Shown in pieces: positions 1 through 5,775 of a DNA stretch of 8,322 nt. The notes below the pieces were generated by a model. It did not search any database, was not told the DNA's origin, and saw only the letters and a list, made by a program, of their open reading frames with translations. Source of the DNA: JBFLYC01 sp040756735 (lineage in GTDB: Bacteria > Bacillota > DSM-16504 > Desulfitibacterales > Desulfitibacteraceae); the NCBI GenBank assembly GCA_040756735.1, contig JBFLYC010000063.1:1-8322 (forward strand), written 5' to 3'. Position 1 is the stretch's first letter. Each line of letters starts with the position of its first letter. The translations under genes and the position numbers were made by a program.

Positions 1-53
1 TTGGAATTTAATATGTTGATTTCATTTCCTTGAACGTTTATCTTTCTTTCCAT
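1..53 (-). CDS. N-terminal fragment of a probable KilA-N domain protein (runs off window)
   Basis: Only the first 17 codons are present, reading MERKINVQGNEINILNS, and the frame is open to the window edge. The ATG is preceded by AAGGAGA about 7 bases upstream and by a good promoter, so this is a real gene start. I recall many Firmicutes and phage KilA-N domain proteins opening with a similar [K/R]-I-x-V-[Q/K]-G-x-E-I-x-[I/V] strand before the ISLTD segment. That is the basis of the name and it is weak, since the diagnostic part lies outside the window. KilA-N proteins are DNA-binding proteins of phages and mobile elements. The LexA-type box in its promoter suggests DNA-damage control. The alternative is any small unknown protein with a beta-strand start. 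Confidence 0.45.
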   Translation of the reverse strand, partial: MERKINVQGNEINILNS

Positions 54-77
54 ACTACCATCTCCTTCCATAAATAT

Positions 78-106
78 ATCATACCAAACACACGTTCTAT
101 TCGCAA
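78..106 (-). promoter_or_regulatory. Sigma-A-type promoter of the KilA-N-like gene
   Basis: Read on the minus strand, a -35 element TTGCGA (101-106) is followed after exactly 17 bases by a -10 element TATGAT (78-83), which matches 5 of 6 consensus positions. The start codon lies 24 bases beyond the -10, with AAGGAGA in between, giving a short leader. The LexA-like box fills most of the spacer. The promoter is downstream of the group II intron, so the gene does not depend on read-through from the upstream operon. Confidence 0.65.
85..98 (-). promoter_or_regulatory. LexA/DinR (SOS) box in promoter spacer
   Basis: The minus strand reads AGAACGTGTGTTTG. Against the Firmicutes LexA consensus CGAACRNRYGTTYG it matches 13 of 14 positions, differing only in the first base. 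It lies between the -35 and -10 hexamers, where bound LexA would block RNA polymerase. That position is typical of SOS-regulated Gram-positive and phage genes. The match and placement are seen directly; repression by LexA is inferred. Confidence 0.65.
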
Positions 107-147
107 TATGAAAACTAAACCTCACAAATAAACCCTTACAAATAACC

Positions 148-193
148 GAGTAAGGTAAAGCCGAAGTAATTTGCTTCGGCTTTTATCCTTCTC
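148..193 (-). ncRNA. Group II intron domain VI with bulged branch-point adenosine
   Basis: The minus strand folds as GAGAAGG...CCTT-A-CTC, with an unpaired A at 151 between the two base-paired segments. A distal AAAGCCGAAG/CTTCGGCTTT stem lies above it. The bulged A is the expected nucleophile for lariat formation. It lies 9 bases from the proposed 3' splice site at 142, slightly more than the usual 7 to 8, so the 3' boundary could be off by a base or two. Confidence 0.75.
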
Positions 194-195
194 AC

Positions 196-227
196 AGAAC
201 CGTACGTACGGGCCTCGTATACGGCTC
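196..227 (-). ncRNA. Group II intron domain V (catalytic hairpin)
   Basis: On the minus strand an 8-bp lower helix (GAGCCGTA with TACGGTTC) carries the AGC catalytic triad. A 2-base CG bulge on the 3' side separates it from a 4-bp upper helix (TACG/CGTA). The terminal loop reads AGGCC rather than the more usual GNRA tetraloop. The layout of two helices and a 3' dinucleotide bulge is diagnostic for domain V, the RNA active site for both splicing steps. It begins about 20 bases after the stop codon of the intron protein, as expected. Confidence 0.85.
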
Positions 228-247
228 CTGATAAATCTCAGTCACTA

Positions 248-1513
248 TTACCTATAGTGATGCAAAATGCCGACATTGTATTTTTCCAGGTTTATTAACC
301 CTAGTTCATCAAACCAGCTATTGGGCAACGCCATGCTTATTAAAGGACTGGCTGAGTTTTTCCATGTGGTCATGGAAATTTTCTCAAATTTACCCTTGTA
401 ACCGCGTCTTCTTAGCATCTTGTGCAGTCCCTTCCAGGTTTTCCATTCCTTCATTTTCTTCATTCGCAGCCGGCGCCTTATCCATCCCATCAGTTCTTTG
501 AATATTCCCTTACAGTTGGCTATCCGGAAGTAGTTTGCCCATCCCCGCAATACGGGATTTAGGAGTTTGACCATTTCCTCTACGTTCATTCCGTGATTTC
601 TGGGAGTCATCTCCCGTATCTTTTCCTTGAAACTTTTCAGTTTCTTGGGGCTAATTGTCACGTGCTTGGAGTAGATTACGAAGCCAAGGTAGGTTACACC
701 CTTTTTGTTGTCAGTTAGGTGGGTCTTTTCCCTGTTGACTACTAGTTTTAATTCCTTTTCCAGGAACTCTGTAGCTATCTGCTGATATTTCTTTGCTTCT
801 TGGTAGGTCCGGGCAAAGAGCAGTATATCGTCCGCGTAGCGGACGATTCTTATGCCACGTTTCTTCATCTCCTGGTCGAATCTGTCCAGGTAGATATTTG
901 TCAATAGGGGAGAGATAACTCCGCCTTGCGGGCTCCCCAAGTCTGTTTCTTCCCATGCTCCGTCTTTCATTACTCCAACAGTCAGAAATTTCTTTATCAG
1001 TTTCAGGATGCTTCCGTCACTGATTTTACGGTTGACTCCTTCCAGGATTAGTTCATGGTCCAGCCGGTCAAAGCATTTGGATAGGTCCATGTCTACAACA
1101 TGATTCAGTCCATATTTGTTTATGAACATCTCTGCCTTGGCTACTGCCTGGTGACAGGAGCGCCCAGGTCTGTATCCATAGCTTGACGGGTGAAAGTCGG
1201 GTTCAAAGATTGGTTGTAGGATGTTTAGGAGGGCTTGTTGGACTATCCGGTCCCTTACTGTGGGTATACCCAGCGGGCGTTTACTGCCGTCCGCTTTGGG
1301 TATTTCTACCCGCAGCACCGGTTGGGGTTCGTAAATGCCGGTTTTGAGTTCGTGTTGAAGTTGGCTTAACCTTTCTTGCAGGTTTTGGCCGAAGGCTTCC
1401 ACGGTCTCCCCGTCTACTCCGGGGGCGCCATTGTTGGCTTTAACGGCTTTGTATGCTTTTTCCAGGTTGTCCATCCGGTATACTTTGTCTATTAGGCTAT
1501 ACCATTTCTTCAA
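248..1513 (-). CDS. ltrA: Group II intron reverse transcriptase/maturase
   Basis: A 421-residue multifunctional protein that helps the intron RNA fold and splice, then reverse-transcribes it into new sites by target-primed reverse transcription. Reverse transcriptase blocks are clear: the N-terminal NNGAPGVDG region (27-35), KRPLGIPTVRDRIVQQ (78-93), YGYRPGRSC (112-120), the first catalytic aspartate in VVDMDLSKCFD (D141), GSPQGGVISPLL (193-204) and the YADD active site (226-229). The maturase/thumb region follows, with the GIIM-type signature LRGWANYF (322-329) and WIRRRLR (344-350). The tail with SxSPLISMALPNSWF resembles class C intron proteins. There is no HNH endonuclease domain, as expected for class C. 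The start is TTG: an in-frame TGA immediately precedes it and a GGGGTGA motif lies about 7 bases upstream. No frameshift or missing catalytic residue is visible. The gene symbol is generic for the family. Confidence 0.93.
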   Translation of the reverse strand: MKKWYSLIDKVYRMDNLEKAYKAVKANNGAPGVDGETVEAFGQNLQERLSQLQHELKTGIYEPQPVLRVEIPKADGSKRPLGIPTVRDRIVQQALLNILQPIFEPDFHPSSYGYRPGRSCHQAVAKAEMFINKYGLNHVVDMDLSKCFDRLDHELILEGVNRKISDGSILKLIKKFLTVGVMKDGAWEETDLGSPQGGVISPLLTNIYLDRFDQEMKKRGIRIVRYADDILLFARTYQEAKKYQQIATEFLEKELKLVVNREKTHLTDNKKGVTYLGFVIYSKHVTISPKKLKSFKEKIREMTPRNHGMNVEEMVKLLNPVLRGWANYFRIANCKGIFKELMGWIRRRLRMKKMKEWKTWKGLHKMLRRRGYKGKFEKISMTTWKNSASPLISMALPNSWFDELGLINLEKYNVGILHHYR

Positions 1514-2051
1514 TCACTTCACCCCATTTCGCTATGCTTCCTCTGTAGTCCAGGATTTCGCGCCGGTTCCTTCATGTGCTTTTCAGGCGTCTCTAGCTCT
1601 CTGGCAATCTTACCTCTCCAGTCACTCTACTCCGGCTGAGCGGACGTACTGCCCAGCAGGTTCGTCACCCCCGGTTCAGCCGTTCCCTTTGGCTTTCCAG
1701 CCAAAGTTGTCTTCTCTTCCCATCCTTTGTCTACTTTGGTTGCATTCTTTGATTTATCTTTCTCCCTTCGCAAGTACAGCCGCTTTTGGCTTGCTGTACC
1801 CCACTGCAACTAGGTGCAGTGTCCTCCCGTTTTGCCCTCCGGTCTGTTACCAGCTTTCATTGGCCGAGAGTTTGTCACTACTACGGAGTCATCTGCCACC
1901 CCACATCACTTCGTCCCGCACTTGTGTTTCCACTTGTTTGGGCCTACCCTCTCTAAGGGATGATGCCGGGCTTCTCCGGTTAAGTTTACCTGCCTGAATC
2001 TGAACGCATCCGTCTTAACTCCTCAGGTTATCCAGCTTTCGGGCTTTCCCA

Positions 2052-2057
2052 CTTTAT
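2052..2057 (-). other. Probable EBS1 of the group II intron
   Basis: The minus strand reads ATAAAG about 180 bases into the intron, where EBS1 usually sits in domain I. It can pair over six positions (five Watson-Crick, one G-U) with the last six bases of the 5' exon, TTTTAT (2239-2244). This pairing supports the assigned 5' splice site. No second exon-binding site was sought, since group IIC introns lack EBS2-IBS2. Confidence 0.55.
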
Positions 2058-2238
2058 GCAAGGTTACCCACCTGACGAGCCAACCTCGGTTCGCTTGCGC
2101 TATGTTCCAGATTCCCCCTTCAGCTTCCTTCAGACCCCACCGTTGGCCAGTGACGCCCTTGCTTACGGGTTGTCTTCCCGCTGGTTAGGTGACAGGGTTT
2201 CTTTCAACCCATCGGCTCAGTAAACATGCCGGACGAAC

Positions 2239-2269
2239 ATAAAACCGTGACAAGCAGCCACGGTTTTAT
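2239..2269 (-). terminator. Rho-independent terminator hairpin, target of the intron
   Basis: A perfect 11-bp inverted repeat (ATAAAACCGTG / CACGGTTTTAT) encloses a 9-base loop, with the T-run forming the 3' arm of the stem. It is symmetrical and could work in both directions. On the minus strand it would end transcription coming from the methyltransferase/hydrolase operon or from whatever the stretch above it encodes. The group II intron begins at the very next base, which disconnects the hairpin from its original downstream sequence but leaves the hairpin whole. Confidence 0.8.
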
Positions 2270-2414
2270 TAACTCTTCAATTAACCCTCGATAATTCATC
2301 ATAAAGCATTGAAATTTCTGAGTCTTATTCCTTATGTCATCTTTTTTATATCCTCAAGGGTCTCACCACTCACGATTGGTAAGATACTGTCCTAACCCTT
2401 TATTTGCAAGACTT

Positions 2415-2464
2415 TATGGCCTTTCAAGCAGACAAACCGTCTCTGTATGCCTTGAGTAGACAAA
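2415..2464 (-). repeat. Imperfect tandem duplication of a 19-22 base module
   Basis: On the minus strand TTTGTCTACTCAAGGCATA (2446-2464) is followed about 10 bases later by a variant (2415-2436) with the pattern TTTGTCTGCTTGAAAGGCCATA. They differ by two substitutions and three inserted bases. Both copies lie inside the segment bracketed by AACCCT/AGGGTT. Such duplicated modules occur in structured RNAs with two similar loops, but could also be an old tandem duplication. Confidence 0.5.
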
Positions 2465-2515
2465 ACTGATGTCGTGAAGACCCACTGGTGCCTTGGCGGA
2501 GGGTTGTTTTTCTCG

Positions 2516-2542
2516 AAAACGGATTACTAAGATCCGATTTTT
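2516..2542. terminator. Weak terminator-like hairpin
   Basis: CGGAT (2520-2524) and ATCCG (2532-2536) form a 5-bp stem with a 7-base loop. Flanking AAAA and TTTT runs can extend it across a one-base bulge. On the plus strand it is followed by a T-run, on the minus strand by TTTTC. The stem is short, so it may be an attenuator, part of a larger fold, or nothing. Confidence 0.3.
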
Positions 2543-2633
2543 TGAAAACCTGACGCCACTCTTTTAGGATCAAAAGAGCATCAAATTTGTTCGGCATACC
2601 ATCGTGTTGCTACAACTTTTACAGTCAGTAAAA

Positions 2634-2704
2634 ATTGTGCACAATAAAACCTTTAAACAATTGTACCTAACTTAAAAGATTTATTCGGCACAATTATTAA
2701 TTGT
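2634..2704. repeat. Cluster of AATTGT palindromes, possible operator
   Basis: Two perfect palindromes lie within 71 bases: ATTGTGCACAAT (2634-2645) and ACAATTATTAATTGT (2690-2704). A further ACAATTGT lies between them (around 2657-2664). Spaced, self-complementary sites of this kind suggest a dimeric DNA-binding protein, although AT-rich sequence makes chance palindromes common. The cluster lies about 105-175 bases beyond the hydrolase stop codon on the minus strand. Confidence 0.35.
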
Positions 2705-2808
2705 ATTGAAATTCTCAGAGATGCCTAAGATAAAAGGTCATACTCTAGTTTTTAACGAATTATATAAATGAGCTTAGTGAAGTTGCAATCAGACATTTTT
2801 CATACACT

Positions 2809-3465
2809 TTACTTTCTTTCTACGAACCCCTTTTCTGGTGACCATTCACAATAACCAATCTTTGAGTAGCTGCAGTTACAACAGTCATCCCCATCACCAA
2901 GCGTTTTACTTCTTGTAAATCCATTACCCATAAGATTTGCCATTAAATAATCCATTCGGCAAATCCCAGGTAACAACTGTGGAACGTTAAAGTCTTTGGA
3001 CAGCTTTTTAAATGCGCATTCAATGATATCTATTTCAAAACAGTTATCATTTATGTTTCTAAAACTAATTTTCCAATCATATAGATGCAACTTCCCTTGT
3101 TTCTGCCGTTCAATATGTCTAGCTGCTTTACTTCGAAAGCTATCTACATATATTTTCCCACTCATTTTTAATAGAAATTGGGGAAATATTTTCATAAAAT
3201 TTTCATTTAGCAACCAAATTTCTTTGTCTATTTCACTTGGCTCAAGTTTGAGCTGTTCCAACGCTTTATACCATGCAATATAAATAGGTGCAAACTTATA
3301 ATTCATTGAAAAAACACTTTCCCCTATGTTCGGGATATTTGGAACAATATCATCAAAATACCTGAAGGATAATTTTCTGAAATTATCAAACCAATCGTGA
3401 CCATATTTCTCACAAAAACATTTTTTGCTTTTATGCATAGATATTGAAAGTATAAATCTATTCAT
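2809..3465 (-). CDS. L-2-amino-thiazoline-4-carboxylic acid hydrolase-family protein
   Basis: A predicted soluble protein of 218 residues with the features of the ATC hydrolase family, named for the Pseudomonas enzyme that opens the thiazoline ring on the way to L-cysteine. The recognisable part is the C-terminal half: FEIDIIECAF (143-152, C150), VPQLLPGICRMDYLMANLM (161-179, with C169 and D172) and the signature TLGDGDDCCNC (188-198), which corresponds to the usual TxGxGGDxCD[F] motif. The family is broad and most clostridial members have no known substrate, so the reaction is not established here. The ATG at 3465 is preferred over the TTG one codon earlier, because GGAG lies 7 bases upstream of it. 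The start overlaps the end of the methyltransferase gene by 8 bases, which implies translational coupling and a shared pathway. It is the last gene of the run; no clear terminator follows directly. Confidence 0.75.
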   Translation of the reverse strand: MNRFILSISMHKSKKCFCEKYGHDWFDNFRKLSFRYFDDIVPNIPNIGESVFSMNYKFAPIYIAWYKALEQLKLEPSEIDKEIWLLNENFMKIFPQFLLKMSGKIYVDSFRSKAARHIERQKQGKLHLYDWKISFRNINDNCFEIDIIECAFKKLSKDFNVPQLLPGICRMDYLMANLMGNGFTRSKTLGDGDDCCNCSYSKIGYCEWSPEKGFVERK

Positions 3466-4081
3466 CAAATTTCTCCATTTTCTCCGGTTTATTTACTTTA
3501 CCTGTATATACATAACCAGTCAACACTCGTGGATATATATCAGCCTTCTCGCATTCAAATTTTAACAGTTGAAAACCACACTGAACCATTTCATATTTAT
3601 ACTGTCTATTAATATTACAGCCATAAGCAAATATGTTGTAGAACGGGTTGAACATATTTTGAATCATACTCGTCAATTTATCTTTAGCTTTTCCATGTTC
3701 TAAAAAAACAAATTGCCCACCAGGTTTCAATACACGGTAAATCTCTGCAAGAACCTTTCTTAAATTTTCTACGCTACAAAGTACAAATGTTGATACAACA
3801 GTATCAAACGAGTTATCATCAAACGGTAGAAAATCTGCACTTGCAAATATTAAATTTACATTGATATTCGAGCTGTCAATTTTTCTAATGTAGTTGTCTA
3901 CTGCAGTTATCTGATCTACATGCTCGGGGTATAATGTAAGATTTGTTCCCTCACCAATACCAATTTCCAATATCTCTCCTTTAGCATCAGATAATATCTT
4001 TTTCCGAAGTTCTAAAATTGATTTCTTCCCAATATTTTTCTTCATCATCATTGGAAATATTTTATCTCGATACAAGTGCAT
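3458..4081 (-). CDS. METTL7-like class I SAM-dependent methyltransferase
   Basis: A 207-residue Rossmann-fold methyltransferase (Methyltransf_11 type). SAM-binding motif I is ILEIGIGEGTNL (37-48). An acidic residue after strand 2 is D62 (TAVDNY), and SADFLPFDDNSFD (81-93) covers motifs II and III. It is followed by STFVLCSVENL (97-107) and YRVLKPGGQFVFLEHG (115-130). The VLCSV...RVLKPGG...EH pattern closely resembles the METTL7/thiol S-methyltransferase group, so the acceptor may be a thiol or small lipophilic compound; that is inference. An upstream start at 4126 would add 15 residues and overlap uppP. I prefer the ATG at 4081 because AGGGGA lies about 9 bases upstream and the protein then starts with the family-like MHLYRDKIFP. 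It follows uppP by 31 bases and overlaps the hydrolase gene. Confidence 0.85.
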   Translation of the reverse strand: MHLYRDKIFPMMMKKNIGKKSILELRKKILSDAKGEILEIGIGEGTNLTLYPEHVDQITAVDNYIRKIDSSNINVNLIFASADFLPFDDNSFDTVVSTFVLCSVENLRKVLAEIYRVLKPGGQFVFLEHGKAKDKLTSMIQNMFNPFYNIFAYGCNINRQYKYEMVQCGFQLLKFECEKADIYPRVLTGYVYTGKVNKPEKMEKFDE

Positions 4082-4112
4082 TTTCACACTTCCCCTCAAA
4101 TTCAACACAAAT

Positions 4113-4931
4113 TTACTTGAAACCAAAATATAATAGTACGATTGCTCCTAACACAATTCTATACCATCCAAAGACTTTAAAATCATGATTTTTTATATAT
4201 TTTAGTAAGATTTGAATTGCAATAATTGACACTAAAAATGCTGTTAGCATACCAGTCACTAAGACTATGAACTCAGTGGTTGAAAAGTTAAAACCAAACT
4301 TAACAATCTTCAATAAACTTGCACCAAACATAACTGGAATTGATAGAAAAAACGAAAATTCTGCAGCAATGCTTCTAGATGTACCTAAAATTATCCCCCC
4401 AAGAATTGTCGCACCTGATCTAGATGTTCCTGGGACAAGAGAAAGGACTTGAAAACACCCAATTAAGAATGCTGTCTTAAAACTTAAAGTATCAAAATCC
4501 TCTATTTTGCTAACTTTGTTCCTATTTCGATTTTCAATTACTATAAATAATACACCGTACAAAATTAATGTAATAGTTACCGTTTGATAATTGTACAAGT
4601 TATCATTTAGCCAATCTCCAAACACTACACCTATAACGCCTGCAGGGATAATGCCAATCAAAACTTTATACCATATATTAAATGTATTGATTTTCTCTTG
4701 TTCAGTTTTTGTTGAACTAAATGGATTTAGTTTATTAAAATAGAGAAGTGCAACAGCCAGTATAGCACCCAGTTGAATTACAACGAAAAACATCTCTTTG
4801 AACGCTTCAGACATATTTAACTGTATAAATTCTTCAACCAATATCATGTGACCCGTACTGCTAATTGGTAACCACTCTGTTATTCCTTCAACAATACCTA
4901 ATAGGATGGCTTTAATTATCTCAATTGTCAT
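4113..4931 (-). CDS. uppP: Undecaprenyl-diphosphatase (bacitracin resistance protein)
   Basis: A 272-residue integral membrane enzyme that dephosphorylates undecaprenyl diphosphate on the outer face of the membrane, regenerating the lipid carrier for peptidoglycan and wall polymers. Extra copies confer bacitracin resistance. The two signature motifs are intact: EGITEWLPISSTGH (15-28) with the family's catalytic glutamates E15 and E19, S25 and H28, and PGTSRSG (167-173) with the essential arginine R171. About eight hydrophobic segments and the full length match the family. The ATG at 4931 has GGAG 7 bases upstream and is preferred over the TTG one codon before. It lies 84 bases after the TVP38-like gene, the widest gap in the run. 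Housekeeping copies usually sit elsewhere, so this may be a dedicated extra copy for the cluster. Confidence 0.96.
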   Translation of the reverse strand: MTIEIIKAILLGIVEGITEWLPISSTGHMILVEEFIQLNMSEAFKEMFFVVIQLGAILAVALLYFNKLNPFSSTKTEQEKINTFNIWYKVLIGIIPAGVIGVVFGDWLNDNLYNYQTVTITLILYGVLFIVIENRNRNKVSKIEDFDTLSFKTAFLIGCFQVLSLVPGTSRSGATILGGIILGTSRSIAAEFSFFLSIPVMFGASLLKIVKFGFNFSTTEFIVLVTGMLTAFLVSIIAIQILLKYIKNHDFKVFGWYRIVLGAIVLLYFGFK

Positions 4932-5015
4932 CAAATATCTCCATTTATTCTTATTTATAATCTATAATCAAATAACCAATGACTCAAAAGTCAAGCTGCA
5001 CGAACTACATCACAA

Positions 5016-5717
5016 TCAAATAATACTCCAGAAAAACTCTTCGCTTTTACGTTTATATATTTTCCGAAGGATGTATGTCAATGACGCAAAAACAATTAAT
5101 CCAACTAATGTTATTGCAATTCCAAATGTGTCTTTCGAATACATATTTGCACCAACACTTACCCATATAATAGTACCCGGAATTCTGGAAATTCCATAAA
5201 TAATAAATAATCTAGACGGTTTTATTGGTGTTAATCCAGCTATATACATCATTAGATCTTTTGGAATAAAAGGAATTAAGCAAATTATGAATGTTCCTAT
5301 CATCCCCTGCGTTGAATTTATCATTTTACTGATTTTATCAATTTTCTCCTTTTCTACAAATTTAGCGATAAAATCGTATCCCAAAAATCTTGATAAGTAA
5401 AATGCTGTTATTGAGCCTAACATAATGCCTACAATTGATAGAACAAATCCAATTGGTGTTCCGTAAATGTACCCTCCACAAATATTAAACAAATCCCCTG
5501 GTATTACTACCACAAGTACATGCAATGCTTGGATCAAAACATAGATTAGAAAACCAAAGTTTCCAAAAGAAAGTAGATAATCTCTAATCTTTTCTGGTTG
5601 CTTTGCATTCTCAATAATCCATGGTCCATAATTCCAAGCAATTGTCATTAATAGTACACCCGTACATACAAGAACTATAAATTTAACAATGTTCTTTTGA
5701 TCAAATTCTGTTTTCAT
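5016..5717 (-). CDS. TVP38/TMEM64 family membrane protein (VTT domain, DedA superfamily)
   Basis: A 233-residue multi-pass membrane protein. Family motifs are visible: VVIPGDLFNICGGYIYG (70-86), a GSITAFYLSRFLG segment (101-113), IPFIPKDLMMYIAGLT (148-163) with the re-entrant loop prolines, and SRIPGTIIWVSVGA (177-190). It has an N-terminal transmembrane helix (about 11-28) and a C-terminal one (about 198-217), followed by a basic tail. Some DedA-superfamily proteins recycle undecaprenyl phosphate across the membrane; TVP38-type members are less well defined. Its position directly before uppP makes a lipid-carrier role attractive, but that is inference. The start at 5717 has a strong GGAGGGTGA just upstream; an in-frame TTG at 5735 would place that site inside the gene and is rejected. 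It follows the kinase gene after 58 bases with no obvious terminator. Confidence 0.88.
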   Translation of the reverse strand: MKTEFDQKNIVKFIVLVCTGVLLMTIAWNYGPWIIENAKQPEKIRDYLLSFGNFGFLIYVLIQALHVLVVVIPGDLFNICGGYIYGTPIGFVLSIVGIMLGSITAFYLSRFLGYDFIAKFVEKEKIDKISKMINSTQGMIGTFIICLIPFIPKDLMMYIAGLTPIKPSRLFIIYGISRIPGTIIWVSVGANMYSKDTFGIAITLVGLIVFASLTYILRKIYKRKSEEFFWSII

Positions 5718-5775
5718 AAAATCACCCTCCATCAATTTAATGATCTAAGTGTAATTTTTTTAAATGAAAAACAGA

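Larger units (their letters stand above)
142..2238 (-). mobile_element. Complete group IIC-type intron with its own reverse transcriptase
   Basis: This is a self-splicing retroelement of about 2.1 kb lying antisense to the window. The 5' end is placed at 2238 (GTTCGTCC, a deviation from the usual GTGYG) because the preceding exon bases TTTTAT can pair with an ATAAAG segment inside domain I. The 3' end is placed at about 142, where the sequence after domain VI ends in TTAT. Bases 1514-2237 (724 nt, no gene) hold domains I to III, the coding region is in domain IV, and domains V and VI lie at 148-227. The insertion point abuts a terminator hairpin, the hallmark of group IIC introns, and the protein has a class C-like C-terminus. 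All parts appear intact, so the intron may be mobile. It is visibly more GC-rich than the AT-rich flanks, suggesting recent arrival. Ends are uncertain by a few bases. Confidence 0.85.
2270..2808. other. Gene-less stretch with repeats and hairpins, possible structured RNA or decayed element
   Basis: About 540 bases with no open frame of useful length on either strand and no tRNA- or rRNA-like sequence that I recognise. Contents in transcription order on the minus strand: a cluster of AATTGT palindromes (2634-2704); two copies of a TGCCGAAYAAATYT motif (about 97 bases apart); a 7-bp hairpin CTCTTTT/AAAAGAG (2559-2578); a CGGAT/ATCCG hairpin flanked by A- and T-runs (2516-2542); and a segment (2394-2505) that long-range AACCCT/AGGGTT pairing could close and that holds a duplicated module. 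The tail contains a short frame reading DSILPIVSGETLEDIKKMT then stop (about 2335-2393), opened by a stop codon, so it could be the end of a decayed gene. It may be a small-RNA locus, an untranslated leader or a decayed mobile element; I cannot decide. Confidence 0.5.

Noticed and set aside
711..956. An 81-codon minus-strand frame inside the intron reverse transcriptase
   Set aside because: It is an alternate frame of the intact reverse transcriptase, whose motifs fully account for this sequence.
1431..1997. A 188-codon open frame on the plus strand over the intron 5' region
   Set aside because: It is antisense to the intron protein start and to the structured domains I-III. Its composition is explained by the GC-richer intron, and it has no recognisable motif or ribosome binding site.
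2335..2393. Short minus-strand peptide DSILPIVSGETLEDIKKMT ending in a stop
   Set aside because: It looks protein-like but is bounded upstream by a stop codon, has no start or ribosome binding site and is only 19 residues. It is recorded as a possible gene remnant within the gene-less stretch, not as a pseudogene.
2270..2600. Remnant of an insertion sequence or IS110-type bridge RNA
   Set aside because: No transposase fragment, target duplication or terminal inverted repeats could be shown; the impression rests only on repeats and hairpins.
4935..5015. Possible internal promoter before uppP (TTGACT with nearby TATAGA or TATAAA)
   Set aside because: No pair of hexamers has a spacing near 17 with good matches: TTGACT lies 22 bases from TATAGA, and at 17 bases the hexamer is TTGATT. 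Not listed as a feature.
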